A stretch of 64,000 nt of DNA, from positions 1,557,501-1,621,500 of the forward strand of contig NZ_CP133988.1 of assembly GCF_031582885.1 (NCBI RefSeq), written 5' to 3'. The notes under the pieces are model-generated. The model did no database searches, was not told the origin of the DNA, and worked only from the letters and a program-made list of their open reading frames with translations. The DNA is from Streptococcus parasanguinis (GTDB lineage Bacteria; Bacillota; Bacilli; Lactobacillales; Streptococcaceae). This document shows, piece by piece, positions 8,645 through 17,371 of the stretch (the first letter of the stretch is position 1; each line of letters begins with the position of its first letter). Both the position numbers and the translations under genes were made by a program.

Positions 8645-9289
8645 ATGATGAAAGAAATAAGTGTTTTAATCTTAGCCTATCTGTTAGGCTCCATTCCTTC
8701 GGGATTATGGATTGGGAAAATCTTTTTCCATATTAATATACGGGAACATGGCTCGGGCAATACAGGAACGACCAATACCTTTCGGATTTTAGGGAAGAAA
8801 GCTGGGATCATCGTCTTTGCGATTGATTTCTTGAAAGGAACTTTGGCCGTTCTCCTTTCGACTTTCTTTGGAATTCAGGGGATCTCGCCGATGGTCTTTG
8901 GTCTCTTAGCTGTATTGGGGCACACTTTCCCAATTTTTGCTGGATTCAAGGGTGGAAAGGCAGTGGCGACGAGTGCTGGTGTCTTACTTGGTTTCTCGCC
9001 TATCCTGCTACTCATTTTAGCTGTTTATTTTGTAGCCAGCCTGTTTTTAACCAGTATGATCTCATTTTCGAGTGTTACCGTTGCGCTACTCGCCATTCTT
9101 TCGGTCCTCCTTCTCCCTTTGACTGGATGGATCTTGCACAGCTATGATCCGCTTTTTACAATCATTGTCTTGGCCCTAGCAACCTTGATCATTCTTCGTC
9201 ACAAGGACAATATCCAACGGATCAAAGAGAAAAAAGAAAATCTCATCCCTTGGGGAAAGAATATCACCCATCAACAACCAAAAAACTAG
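8645..9289 (+). CDS. plsY: Glycerol-3-phosphate acyltransferase PlsY
   Basis: PlsY is an integral membrane enzyme that moves the acyl group from acyl-phosphate to glycerol-3-phosphate, the first step of phospholipid synthesis. The 214-residue product has the three family motifs: [13 protein letters not shown] near the N-terminus, [17 protein letters not shown] after the first membrane span, and [19 protein letters not shown] in the middle. About five membrane segments can be seen. Either of two adjacent ATGs (8645 or 8648) may be used after AAGGT. It is divergent from parE, the usual streptococcal arrangement, and is followed by its own terminator. Confidence 0.95.
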   Translation: MMKEISVLILAYLLGSIPSGLWIGKIFFHINIREHGSGNTGTTNTFRILGKKAGIIVFAIDFLKGTLAVLLSTFFGIQGISPMVFGLLAVLGHTFPIFAGFKGGKAVATSAGVLLGFSPILLLILAVYFVASLFLTSMISFSSVTVALLAILSVLLLPLTGWILHSYDPLFTIIVLALATLIILRHKDNIQRIKEKKENLIPWGKNITHQQPKN

Positions 9290-9309
9290 AGCTAGCGCTC
9301 TAGTTTTTT
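9285..9309 (+). terminator. plsY terminator overlapping its stop codon
   Basis: ACTAGAGC-TAGC-GCTCTAGT forms an 8-bp stem followed by six T. The TAG stop codon of plsY lies in the 5' arm. Confidence 0.85.
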
Positions 9310-9371
9310 ATGTTCATTAAATAGAAAATCTCTGGAAGAAAGCAAATAGGAGTCTCTCCCTCCTCTTTCTT

Positions 9372-10655
9372 CTATAACTTCACTTTCAAGAGTCTCTCGA
9401 TTTCTTGATAAAGCATCTCTGTCGGTTGATAAGCCTTGCATCGTTGAGCGAGGACCTTTAGATGATTCCAATCTTCCCGAGAAACCAATTCATTAAATAA
9501 ACGCAAGACTTCGGAATCCGTCTTTTTACGAGAAACCAATCCTACTTGGAATAACTCAGCCCGAACCGCATTGTCAAACTGGTCATAGTCCTGGGGCAAA
9601 ATCAGACTAGGAATCCCCTCTTCGATACACCCCATCAAAATCCCAGCACCTGCATGATGAATGGCAAAGTCCATTTGATCCAGAACATCTGAATAAGGGA
9701 GGTAATCAAAAATCAGAAGATTATCTGACAACACCCGGGGTGGGTGATTCAAACCATTAGGGTCACCTAGGGTTACGTAAAAGACATAGTCAGGATGTTC
9801 TTGGCTCAAAAGCTTTGCCAACTCCACCATCCGCTCTTTTTCCCATTTTAAATGAGTGCCACAGGTAACGAGGACCCGCTTTTTAGAACTCGTAAAATAC
9901 TGTTTCTGATCTTGAGGAAGTCGATCAAAAGAGAGACAGCGATAACCAACCCATTTAAGCTGGGACGGAAAATCGTCTCTAAACTCCAACTCTTTCATGC
10001 CTAGAGCCAAGATTGAATAGGGAGAATAGACCGCTTCTGTCCCATCTTCACGGTAGAGTTTAAAATCCTGTATGGTATCAAGATTCTTCTTAACCAGCGC
10101 AAATCCAACTTTCTTTGCCAGACGGATGACTTGCCTCCCCAGAGCATCTCTCCACTTGTAGAAGGTCCCCTTATGCGGTTTCCATCCTCCTAGATATGCA
10201 GGGGTAGTCGTGCGACTTTCAATCGCTACTGGACTTGGAATGGTCGTAATCCAAGGAATGCCCAAACGATCTGCTAAAACTCCAGCAGGAGCGGCTACAA
10301 AATCTGCAATAATCAAGTCTGGTTGTCCTTCAGAGTCCCAAATTCGATTTATCTCGTTGAAAACTTCAGGAATCAGTTTGCTATTAGCCCCTAATTGTTG
10401 GTACATGATAAAGAGATTTGCTTGCTTGGCTGTATTGGCTATATCTTCCATGACTGTCGGACGGTCAGGAAACAAGGCAAGGCAGTCAAAACCAATCTGC
10501 TCAACCAATTCCTTTTTTTGAAAACCTGTGATGACTCGAACCTGAAAACGAGGATCCTCCAGCAAGGGCTTGACCAAAGTCAAAGTCGGAAATAAATGAC
10601 CACTAAAGGGGACGCTAATCACATCGATTTTTATCACTTTGTCTAATCCAGTCAT
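9372..10655 (-). CDS. GT1/UGT-like glycosyltransferase (macrolide-type GT-B)
   Basis: This 427-residue GT-B glycosyltransferase is of the UDP-glycosyltransferase/macrolide transferase type. The N-terminal domain starts ISVPFSGHLFPTLTLVKPLL, the usual acceptor-side motif. The C-terminal donor domain has RVLVTCGTHLKWEKER and the nucleotide-sugar signature FAIHHAGAGILMGCIEEGIP followed by LPQDYDQFDNA. The ATG at 10655 has an AAAGGAA ribosome site at good spacing, so the gene overlaps the upstream gene by 41 bp. It is the last of four co-directional genes (SDR, GT2, hydrolase-like, this one). The acceptor is unknown. A lipid or polyketide-like small molecule would fit the family, but that is inference. 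Confidence 0.75.
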   Translation of the reverse strand: MTGLDKVIKIDVISVPFSGHLFPTLTLVKPLLEDPRFQVRVITGFQKKELVEQIGFDCLALFPDRPTVMEDIANTAKQANLFIMYQQLGANSKLIPEVFNEINRIWDSEGQPDLIIADFVAAPAGVLADRLGIPWITTIPSPVAIESRTTTPAYLGGWKPHKGTFYKWRDALGRQVIRLAKKVGFALVKKNLDTIQDFKLYREDGTEAVYSPYSILALGMKELEFRDDFPSQLKWVGYRCLSFDRLPQDQKQYFTSSKKRVLVTCGTHLKWEKERMVELAKLLSQEHPDYVFYVTLGDPNGLNHPPRVLSDNLLIFDYLPYSDVLDQMDFAIHHAGAGILMGCIEEGIPSLILPQDYDQFDNAVRAELFQVGLVSRKKTDSEVLRLFNELVSREDWNHLKVLAQRCKAYQPTEMLYQEIERLLKVKL

Positions 10656-11214
10656 AGATGATTCCTTTCACATCTTCTCTGTATTCATAACTATAATGAT
10701 CCGTATCCACTTGGATATCCGCTGAATGGCGGTCCAAAATTCGTGAATAAGGATCTTTTTTGCCTTTGATAACCAATACCTCTATCTCCTTTTGACTTAA
10801 AAGAAGCTGGGAAACAGGGCCAAGCGCTATTACACGCAGCCTTGGCAAGGATACCTCCTTCCCTACACTTCTAAGCCACTGGGTCAGCATATTAATCCCT
10901 GAACTCTTACAAACAAGAACTACTTCTTGCACTAACAGTAAGGGAGACAAGTGTTGTTGTAAGAGCTTTTGAAAGCGAGAGTTCAAAATGGTATGCCAAT
11001 AATAGATGATATTGGATGCAGAAGCCGACAGTAGGGATACTTGAGGAAATTTTATATGTTCAAAATCTTGATTGAAGGGAAAATTACTCTCTACTACTCT
11101 ATAACCTGATGGACAAATCGCATGGAGGAGGTCTAGCTGCCCAGCTGTCAGCCCGGCACAAGTGACATCACTGCTCCCACTGAGAAAGAGAACCAAGCGA
11201 TTAGAGTTTAGCAT
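10615..11214 (-). CDS. Unknown protein of a glycosylation cluster, possibly alpha/beta-hydrolase-like
   Basis: This 199-residue protein is of no family I can name with confidence. It starts with a hydrophobic strand, RLVLFLSGSSDVTCAG. In the middle it has EVVLVCKSSGINMLTQWL, which looks like a strand-nucleophile-helix turn of an alpha/beta hydrolase, though the exact G-x-S-x-G is missing. It ends with VLVIKGKKDPYSRILDRH and DHYSYEYREDVKGIIYDWI, where Asp and His of a triad could sit. No signal peptide is visible. It is translationally linked to the GT1 gene by a 41-bp overlap and lies 50 bp after the GT2 gene. A thioesterase or esterase role is a guess from the layout. Confidence 0.55.
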   Translation of the reverse strand: MLNSNRLVLFLSGSSDVTCAGLTAGQLDLLHAICPSGYRVVESNFPFNQDFEHIKFPQVSLLSASASNIIYYWHTILNSRFQKLLQQHLSPLLLVQEVVLVCKSSGINMLTQWLRSVGKEVSLPRLRVIALGPVSQLLLSQKEIEVLVIKGKKDPYSRILDRHSADIQVDTDHYSYEYREDVKGIIYDWIRQSDKNRCD

Positions 11215-11263
11215 GGTCTAATCAAGAGATAAATCAGACAAGCGATCTAGATAGGACTTCATC

Positions 11264-12406
11264 TTACTCATAACGAATCTTTCCGTCCGTCACACGAATC
11301 TTCCGTCCCCGCCAGTTTATCACAGGAGGAGTCATCAGAACATAGATAAACAGCCAAGGAAGCAGGAGATCATTCAGCACTTCATAGATGACTTCATCCA
11401 AGTGGAGGTGAGTGGGAAGAATGCTTTGTCGATAGAGGAGCATCCAAACTGCCTTGAATACTAGTAAGCTTAAGGCTAGAAGAAGATAAGGCCATCCTAA
11501 AATGATACTTAAGATCAAAGTTGGAAGAGGTAGAAAACTTGGTAAACCTATGAGACTAAACAGCTTCCAATCCAGGTGTTCTTTGAGGTAGATAGAGCTA
11601 AAGAGAAGCCAACGCTTCATCTGGAGCAGATATTGCTTGGCGTCCTTGATAGTGGTTCGAACATTACAGGTGACCCGTGTTTGGATAATGGATACTCCTT
11701 TACTCCTTAAAAAATCGGCTACGGCTAAATCATCACATAGATAATCCTTAATCGCTGTGAAAAGCCCCTGGTCTTTTGCAAGTTCTACCGGTAGGATATA
11801 GAACATCCCGTTGATTGAGTGATTCGCCTCAACTTCTGCCATGGTAAAATAGGTAATAAAAGAATTGCCATTTACAAATGCTGCGACCAGCTTGGACCAG
11901 AAATTGCTTCTCTCCTGGTTATAAGGAATACCTGTCAGAATGACCTCTTGACCCAAATAGGCGGTCAGCTCACCCATTTTAGAAAAATCAATCACACTAT
12001 CATCGTCCAAAACAATCAGATATGAACGGGTCAGCTCCTCTACAACCTGCTCAATCTTGTAACTCTTGGGATTAATCCCCTGAGGGACGTCTTCAATGAG
12101 AAAAATTCGAATGCGTTGGGCAAAGGATGCCTCTTGACAAATCTGATCTGCTACTCGCTGGGCTTCTGTATCAGACTGATCAATCAACCAGTAGAATTCT
12201 ACTGCTTCAGTTTGCTGGAGATTGGCCCGCAAATCACTCTCTAAACGAGGATCCCCAGAAAGGATGGGTTGAACCACTGTAAAAAGCTGTTCAGGAAAGT
12301 CCGCAATATGAACCTGACTTTTTTTATAATAAGTGAAGGACAGCAACCAACGGATGAGAAATAAGAGAAGATAAGTAACGGCTAAAAATATAAATACAAA
12401 TTTCAT
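11264..12406 (-). CDS. Membrane glycosyltransferase family 2 (ceramide glucosyltransferase-like)
   Basis: This 380-residue GT-A enzyme has an N-terminal membrane anchor and two or three C-terminal membrane spans. Motifs in order are the nucleotide-binding LIVLDDDSVID (metal-binding acidic triplet), the DYLCDDLAVADFL acidic motif and QMKRWLLFSS, a Q-x-x-R-W acceptor motif. This set resembles the GT21/HpnI-like ceramide glucosyltransferase group that glycosylates lipids at the membrane. Its start ATG overlaps the stop of the SDR gene by four bases, so the two are co-translated. With the SDR and GT1 neighbours it suggests assembly of a glycolipid. The donor sugar and lipid acceptor are unknown. 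Confidence 0.75.
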   Translation of the reverse strand: MKFVFIFLAVTYLLLFLIRWLLSFTYYKKSQVHIADFPEQLFTVVQPILSGDPRLESDLRANLQQTEAVEFYWLIDQSDTEAQRVADQICQEASFAQRIRIFLIEDVPQGINPKSYKIEQVVEELTRSYLIVLDDDSVIDFSKMGELTAYLGQEVILTGIPYNQERSNFWSKLVAAFVNGNSFITYFTMAEVEANHSINGMFYILPVELAKDQGLFTAIKDYLCDDLAVADFLRSKGVSIIQTRVTCNVRTTIKDAKQYLLQMKRWLLFSSIYLKEHLDWKLFSLIGLPSFLPLPTLILSIILGWPYLLLALSLLVFKAVWMLLYRQSILPTHLHLDEVIYEVLNDLLLPWLFIYVLMTPPVINWRGRKIRVTDGKIRYE

Positions 12407-13179
12407 CTATTAAGTCCCTTTTTTAAATATATAGCAAGGAGACGGATGATCCACCTTTGGGGAAGCAAGCGACCTAGCCAAACTAGCAAGCGATAGCGAA
12501 GCCCGATAATAGCATAGGAAGTATCCCTTTCTATAAATCGGATCAACTGCTGAGCGACTTTCTCAGGCTTCATCTGCAAGCGACTGCCACCCAATGCTTC
12601 TACTAGTTTGGGAGGAAAAATAGCTGTTTGGACTGGTCCAAGAATATAGAGACCTAGCTGAATCGGGGAATCTGATTGCCTCAGTTCCTCCTGGAGAGCA
12701 AGAGTGTAGGTCTGCAAGGCAGCCTTACTGGCACTATAGGCTGCTAGATAGGGATGAGGAAAAAGAGTAGCCAGAGATGACAACTGGACTAGCTGGATCT
12801 TATGATTCTTCTTCACTAATTGCTTAATTAGTTGAACCGGAGCATGGTAGTTGACTTGCCAGAGGTCTTGCTCACTGGCTGAATCAAGTTCACATCCTAG
12901 GGAAAAATAGGCTAGTCCCGAACAATTGACGAGAAGATCAGCATCTAGACTCTCTACAAAAGCTTCTAGAGCCACTTGATCTAGCATATCTAATGTTAGG
13001 ATTGAAAGCTGCGCCTTACTCCCAGTTAGTTCTTTTTGGACTTGGGAGAGTTTGTCAGCATCTCGACTCACTAAAATCAGATGCTCCAAACGTTGTGCCA
13101 ATTCTTTCGCTAATTGACGACCAATCCCTCCTGTAGCTCCTATAATGATCCCTTTTTTAATTGTATCTTCCATCTTCAT
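12403..13179 (-). CDS. Short-chain dehydrogenase/reductase
   Basis: This 258-residue classical SDR binds NAD(P)H through IIIGATGGIGRQLAKEL near the N-terminus. Its catalytic Tyr-x3-Lys is in YSASKAAL, and Ser is in VQLSSLATLFPHPYLA. The C-terminal region has a hydrophobic helix (RYRLLVWLGRLLPQRW), suggesting membrane association and a lipid substrate. It is the first gene of the four-gene cluster, overlapping the GT2 start by four bases. No promoter was assigned. The intergenic region upstream contains a decayed gene. The substrate is unknown; reduction of a keto group on a lipid before glycosylation is a reasonable inference. Confidence 0.8.
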   Translation of the reverse strand: MKMEDTIKKGIIIGATGGIGRQLAKELAQRLEHLILVSRDADKLSQVQKELTGSKAQLSILTLDMLDQVALEAFVESLDADLLVNCSGLAYFSLGCELDSASEQDLWQVNYHAPVQLIKQLVKKNHKIQLVQLSSLATLFPHPYLAAYSASKAALQTYTLALQEELRQSDSPIQLGLYILGPVQTAIFPPKLVEALGGSRLQMKPEKVAQQLIRFIERDTSYAIIGLRYRLLVWLGRLLPQRWIIRLLAIYLKKGLNR

Positions 13180-13321
13180 AACTCTAGTGTACCAAATTTC
13201 AACCAGTTAGAAAACTCTTACTACCATTCACCAGCTTTACAGTTCAACCCCTACTTGTCAAAAAGGTCTCTAACGTAAAAATAGAGTCCTTTTTGTCTTT
13301 TGTCTATTTCCCAACCGTACT

Positions 13322-13525
13322 TCAATAACTACTAGCTATTAGGCGATCAAATAGGAAAGGTCGGTTTAATAAAACTACTGGAGCTGTGATGATTACAAAT
13401 AGTACAACATAAAAAAGCAAGAGCAAACAAGCAGAGGAACAAGAGTCTACCTGTAGCTTTATTAAACTCACTCATTATAGTCACTAGGCTCAATGGAATC
13501 AAGAAGAAATAGGTATCTCATAAGA
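13322..13525 (-). pseudogene. Frameshifted remnant of a membrane protein
   Basis: The 370-bp gap between the SDR gene and the small unknown genes holds coding-looking debris on the minus strand. One frame reads DTYFFLIPLSLVTIMSEFN...RLLFLCLFALAF. After a run of six T the reading continues sensibly in another frame as VVLFVIITAPVVLLNRPFLF...LIASSY followed by a stop at 13322. Both parts look like membrane spans, so this is probably the C-terminal end of a lost membrane protein. No start or family can be given, and an alternative is chance hydrophobic reading in AT-rich DNA. Confidence 0.4.
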
Positions 13526-13546
13526 TTTCTCTTAGATCAGTATCCA

Positions 13547-13957
13547 CTATAAAGCATCGACTAGGTCCATCAGTATTTCCATAGGTGTTTTTTTCCTACG
13601 ACCATTAACCGTTTCGATAAGATGATAAACTTTTAAACGATTGTCATTGCTAAAGACAAACTCAAAGCGGAATTCGCGTCCGTTGGGTGCCACTGTATCA
13701 AATTTCGTTTTATATTTATCATGAACGGGGCTAACTGGAAATTTATTGAAGAGTAATCGTCGTTTCTCCCCTGCTTCTTTCAAACAGTTTTCTAGCTCCT
13801 GACAATAGTTATAAAACAGCTGATAGAGGTCTTCTTCTGAAATTCTTCTTCTCCGAACTAATGATGAAAAATCCGAAAAATTCCTGCGCGGGATGTCAAT
13901 ACTAAATGAGAATCCCTCTTGGTTGATTCTTTCTAAAAATGCATCTCTTGAAATCAT
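13547..13957 (-). CDS. Unknown protein, paralog of the gene just upstream (copy 2)
   Basis: This protein of about 136 residues has no recognised family. It aligns along its whole length with the gene at 14014-14379: both begin M-[IV]-SR-[DK]-AF and share NQEGFSF, [IV]-x-IP, SL-x-RR/RKR, a hydrophobic YQ[LI]F helix, the core EFRFEF and the C-terminal ETVNGRKK-x-x-x-M. The ATG at 13957 is preferred because it matches the paralog's start. A TTG start at 14017 that overlaps the upstream stop is possible. The protein is basic and soluble, with no catalytic signature. The pair looks like a tandem duplication. Confidence 0.55.
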   Translation of the reverse strand: MISRDAFLERINQEGFSFSIDIPRRNFSDFSSLVRRRRISEEDLYQLFYNYCQELENCLKEAGEKRRLLFNKFPVSPVHDKYKTKFDTVAPNGREFRFEFVFSNDNRLKVYHLIETVNGRRKKTPMEILMDLVDAL

Positions 13958-14013
13958 AGAACTACTCTTTCTTTTATCAATTTGTAGTGAACCCTTATTG
14001 TTTCTATACACAG

Positions 14014-14379
14014 TCAATCCATTATGTAATCAAGCAGATCCATCAAGGTTAGTTTCTTACGACCATTGACGGTCTCAAATAAATTATAAACTCTTAGTTC
14101 TTGGTTCTTTTTAAAAGCAAACTCAAAGCGAAACTCGTGGCCATTACATGCAGCTACATAAAATCCGGTCTGATACTTTCTCTTATCCGCTACAGCTTGC
14201 ATTTGCCGGTCTTCTACCTCTCTACAAAGTAAAAGAAAGATCTGATAGAGTTGCTCCTCAGAGAGCCTTTTTCTCCAAACTAATGACTTGAAGTTATTGT
14301 ACGTCCACCATGGGATTTGGATGTTGAAGGAAAAACCTTCCTGATTGGCTTTATCGATAAATGCTTTTCTGGAGACCAT
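14014..14379 (-). CDS. Unknown protein, paralog pair (copy 1)
   Basis: This 121-residue soluble protein of unknown function is the upstream member of a tandem paralog pair (see 13547-13957). It has an AAGGGGAAG ribosome site before the ATG at 14379. Conserved features of the pair are the N-terminal SRKAFIDKANQEGFSFN, the aromatic IPWWTYNNF segment, a helical LYQIFLLLCREVE region, the NGHEFRFEFAF strand pair and a basic NLFETVNGRKK tail. It is preceded by a terminator belonging to the YrdC-like gene, so the pair has its own transcription start. A chance that these are immunity or nucleic-acid-binding proteins cannot be tested here. Confidence 0.6.
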   Translation of the reverse strand: MVSRKAFIDKANQEGFSFNIQIPWWTYNNFKSLVWRKRLSEEQLYQIFLLLCREVEDRQMQAVADKRKYQTGFYVAACNGHEFRFEFAFKKNQELRVYNLFETVNGRKKLTLMDLLDYIMD

Positions 14380-14440
14380 ACCACTTCCCCTTCTATTGGA
14401 ACATCGTTTGACTTTATTATACCATCTTTTATCCTTTCAC

Positions 14441-14466
14441 AAAAAAAGCATCCCAAATGGAATGCT
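14441..14466 (-). terminator. Terminator after the YrdC-like gene
   Basis: On the minus strand AGCATTCC-ATTT-GGGATGCT is followed by seven T, a typical intrinsic terminator. Confidence 0.8.
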
Positions 14467-14478
14467 GTTTTCTATTTC

Positions 14479-15264
14479 TTAATAGTATTCCCCTTGGCGA
14501 TAGTTCCAAGAGTTGAAATGATCAGATAAGTGCATCATGATCTTATCAATATCCAATCCCTTACGGATCACAACTGGACAAGTATTGACAGAACGGCTAC
14601 CTGCTCCTTGTTCTGGGATGAGTTTTCCTTCGGCATCAACCATAGAGACCATCACGCCTTGTTCATAGCGCGTTTCAATGGTCTTGTCTGGTTGGATAGA
14701 AGCTACATAATCATCTGCTTCGATGACTAAGTCCACGGCACCTTCGATGCGCTCACCGATTCCTTCAACCTTCCCGCGGTTTCCTTTACCTGAAGGGTTG
14801 GCTGAAGAAGCGTAAACCATTTTGCCTTCTTTTTCCCACATTTCTTTGGCGATTTGCTCACCAGCTTTACCAAATTTGATGACAAAGCATGAAGTTCCAC
14901 GAACGTCTGTCATGAGTTCTTCACGTCCATCTCCGAAAGCTTGCAATTTTGCATAGGCATCTTCACGCCAAGGAAGGATACAACCAAGCAAGATATCTTC
15001 ATCCCAATGTTTTTGGTAGAAGGCTTCAATTTCAGGATTCAATTGCGCAAGGGCACGAAGTTCATCCATGCTTCCGCAGAGAACCACACCTGGTTTGTTG
15101 CGGTTGCGTTCTTTGGCTTCGAATTTACGTTCCAAGCCAGCCTTATCACTGGTCATGATGATGTAGCCGACTTTGGTAGGGCAGACGATACAGCCACCCT
15201 CTCCTTTAAGAATATCAAATCCTTCTTGTGAAAGTTGTCCGTCCCATTGAATGTGTTTTGTCAT
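14479..15264 (-). CDS. Sua5/YciO/YrdC-domain protein
   Basis: This 261-residue protein is built around a YrdC-like RNA/nucleotide-binding domain, the fold of L-threonylcarbamoyladenylate synthase, which makes the tRNA t6A precursor. N-terminal GEGGCIVCPTKVGYIIMTSD corresponds to the PTDT-x-YG region. KERNRNKPGVVL corresponds to the KxR...P motif, and YASSANPSGKGNR to the SAN-x-S-G motif. The PTxxGY and K(E)RxRNKP forms differ from canonical Sua5, so this may be a paralog with another role. A promoter and CodY box lie upstream and a strong terminator downstream, so it is a single-gene unit next to leuD. Confidence 0.75.
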   Translation of the reverse strand: MTKHIQWDGQLSQEGFDILKGEGGCIVCPTKVGYIIMTSDKAGLERKFEAKERNRNKPGVVLCGSMDELRALAQLNPEIEAFYQKHWDEDILLGCILPWREDAYAKLQAFGDGREELMTDVRGTSCFVIKFGKAGEQIAKEMWEKEGKMVYASSANPSGKGNRGKVEGIGERIEGAVDLVIEADDYVASIQPDKTIETRYEQGVMVSMVDAEGKLIPEQGAGSRSVNTCPVVIRKGLDIDKIMMHLSDHFNSWNYRQGEYY

Positions 15265-15294
15265 AAGTCTCTTTCCTTTTCTATTCTTTTTAGT

Positions 15295-15323
15295 ATTGTA
15301 TCAAAAAATAGTCTCAAATTCAA
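15295..15323 (-). promoter_or_regulatory. Promoter of the YrdC-like gene
   Basis: On the minus strand TTGAAT (15323-15318) is followed after 17 bases by TACAAT (15300-15295). The start codon is 30 bases further on, with a GGAAAG-type ribosome site. Confidence 0.6.
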
Positions 15324-15325
15324 TA

Positions 15326-15340
15326 TATTTTCAGAAAATT
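15326..15340. promoter_or_regulatory. CodY-like box between leuD and the YrdC-like gene
   Basis: TATTTTCAGAAAATT matches the CodY consensus at 14 of 15 positions. It lies two bases upstream of the -35 hexamer of the YrdC-like gene, a position that would allow repression. Confidence 0.6.
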
Positions 15341-15362
15341 CGTAATTAAGTATACAATTTTA

Positions 15363-15953
15363 TCATTGCCAGTAAGCTGGCCGGTTCTTCTCATAAGCTG
15401 CAATCAAGTCTTCATACTGAAGCGTAATCCCGATATCATCCAAGCCATTGAGCAATTTGTGCTTCCAATCTTGATCGATCTCAAAGCGAAACTCTCCAAC
15501 AGGCGAGATGATCTTCTGCTCTTCCAAATCCACCGTCACTGGATCTGTCGGCTTCAAACTTGCCAATTGTTGACGAACCTCTAGTGGTTGGACAATCGGC
15601 AGCATGCCATTATTGAGCTCATTATTGTAATGGATATCTCCGAAAGATCCAGCGATAACAACTTTAAAGCCATAATCAGCTAAAGCCCAGGCTGCGTGCT
15701 CCCGAGAGGAACCAGCTCCAAAATTGTCACCAGTGATCAAAATGGTCGCCTTGCGGTATTCTGGCTTGTTAAAGATAAAATCTGGATCCTCAGTATATTG
15801 GTCATCCAAATAGCGCCAAGCATACATGAGGTATTTCCCAAAACCTTTTTTATCAATCAACTTTAAAAATTGCTTGGGGAGGATTTGGTCGGTATCAATA
15901 TTATCGTTCATCAAAGGAACTGTTGTTCCCGTATAAATGGTAAATTTCTCCAT
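15363..15953 (-). CDS. leuD: 3-isopropylmalate dehydratase small subunit
   Basis: LeuD pairs with LeuC to isomerise 2- to 3-isopropylmalate in leucine synthesis. The 196-residue length is normal. The aconitase swivel-domain motifs are visible: [14 protein letters not shown] near the N-terminus and [18 protein letters not shown], where the Ser-Ser-Arg-Glu loop contacts substrate. The ATG at 15953 has an AAAGGAGGAAG ribosome site and lies 11 bp after leuC. It is the last gene of the leucine operon. Confidence 0.95.
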   Translation of the reverse strand: MEKFTIYTGTTVPLMNDNIDTDQILPKQFLKLIDKKGFGKYLMYAWRYLDDQYTEDPDFIFNKPEYRKATILITGDNFGAGSSREHAAWALADYGFKVVIAGSFGDIHYNNELNNGMLPIVQPLEVRQQLASLKPTDPVTVDLEEQKIISPVGEFRFEIDQDWKHKLLNGLDDIGITLQYEDLIAAYEKNRPAYWQ

Positions 15954-15964
15954 GCTTCCTCCTT

Positions 15965-17350
15965 TTACTCGACTTCTGGCATTTGGCGCACGTCGACAAA
16001 GCGACCGGCAATTGCTGCTGCAGCGGCCATTGCTGGGCTACAGAGATGGGTTTTAGCCCCAAATCCTTGGCGGTCTTCAAAGTTCCGGTTGCTAGTAGAG
16101 GCACAGTGGACTCCATCCGGCACCTTGTCCGGATTCATTCCTAGACACATGGAGCATCCTGGATCACGCCATTCAAAGCCCGCATCCATGAAGATCTTGT
16201 CTAAGCCTAATTTTTCGGCGGCTTGCTTTACCGGACGAGATCCAGGTACCACAATAGCAGTTAAGTTTGGCGCAATTTTTTTGCCTTTCACAAACTTGGC
16301 TGCCAACTCCAAATCGCTGAGACGCGCATTGGTACAAGAACCGATAAAGATATAGCCTAGTTCAATGTCTGCTGGTTTTTGGCCAGGTTCTAGATCCATA
16401 TAATGATAAGCCCGTTCATCATTCATGTCGCGAAACTCTGGAAAAGGAGTCTCGAAGTCCACTCCCATAGAAGGATTGGTCCCCCAAGTCACCATCGGAG
16501 CAAGATCAGATACATCCATACGGATGACCTTATCATAAACGGCATCGTCATCACTAACCAGAGTCTTCCAATCAGCTACTGCGGCCTCAAAATCATCTGG
16601 CACACATTCACGTCCTCGGAGGTAGTCAAAGGTCGTCTCATCTGGATTCATGATCCCCATTTTGGACCCAAACTCGATCGACATGTTACAGATAGTCATG
16701 CGTTCTTCCATGGTCAAGCGATCAATTGCTTCTCCCCGATACTCTACAACGTAGCCAACTCCACAAGCAACACCGTAGCGCGCGATCAAAGCTAGGATGT
16801 AATCCTTTGAATAGATCCCTTTTTGTGGGGTTCCGGTGAATTCAACCAACATTTTCTTTGGTTTGACTTGCCAAATGGTTTGGGTAGCAAAGACATGCTC
16901 CACTTCACTGGTTCCAATCCCAAAGGCAATGGCACCAAAGGCTCCGTGGGTTGCGGTATGGCTGTCTCCACAGACAATAAATTTCCCAGGCTGGGTCCGA
17001 CCGGTTTCAGGGCCCACCATATGAACGATTCCTTGCTTAGCAGAACCATGGGCAGCATGATCAATCCCAAAGTCCACCACATTCTCAGCTAATTTATCAA
17101 TCTGGGCTTTTGAAATCACATCTCGAATATCAAAAATATTGACCGTTGGAACATTGTGATCAAAGGTTCCAAAGGTTAAATCGGGTCGTCGAACCTTGCG
17201 ACCTGCATCCCGTAATCCTTGAAAGGCTTGCGGACTCGTCACTTCGTGGATATAGTGTTGGTCCACATACATGAGTTGGGGTTGCCCTTCCACTCCTGTA
17301 ATCACGTGGCGGTCCCAAAGTTTATCAAAGATAGATTTTCCACTCATCAT
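15965..17350 (-). CDS. leuC: 3-isopropylmalate dehydratase large subunit
   Basis: LeuC is the iron-sulfur catalytic subunit of isopropylmalate isomerase. The product is 461 residues, with the aconitase fold. The N-terminus has DKLWDRHVI, the [15 protein letters not shown] segment, and a central [20 protein letters not shown]. The [4Fe-4S] cysteines are in [12 protein letters not shown] and [11 protein letters not shown]-terminal [12 protein letters not shown] is typical. GGAGAAAG precedes two adjacent ATGs (17350 and 17347); either may be used. The gene follows the small DUF1294 gene by 22 bp and precedes leuD by 11 bp, clearly in one operon. Confidence 0.95.
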   Translation of the reverse strand: MMSGKSIFDKLWDRHVITGVEGQPQLMYVDQHYIHEVTSPQAFQGLRDAGRKVRRPDLTFGTFDHNVPTVNIFDIRDVISKAQIDKLAENVVDFGIDHAAHGSAKQGIVHMVGPETGRTQPGKFIVCGDSHTATHGAFGAIAFGIGTSEVEHVFATQTIWQVKPKKMLVEFTGTPQKGIYSKDYILALIARYGVACGVGYVVEYRGEAIDRLTMEERMTICNMSIEFGSKMGIMNPDETTFDYLRGRECVPDDFEAAVADWKTLVSDDDAVYDKVIRMDVSDLAPMVTWGTNPSMGVDFETPFPEFRDMNDERAYHYMDLEPGQKPADIELGYIFIGSCTNARLSDLELAAKFVKGKKIAPNLTAIVVPGSRPVKQAAEKLGLDKIFMDAGFEWRDPGCSMCLGMNPDKVPDGVHCASTSNRNFEDRQGFGAKTHLCSPAMAAAAAIAGRFVDVRQMPEVE

Positions 17351-17371
17351 CTTTCTCCATTTATCTTCTTG

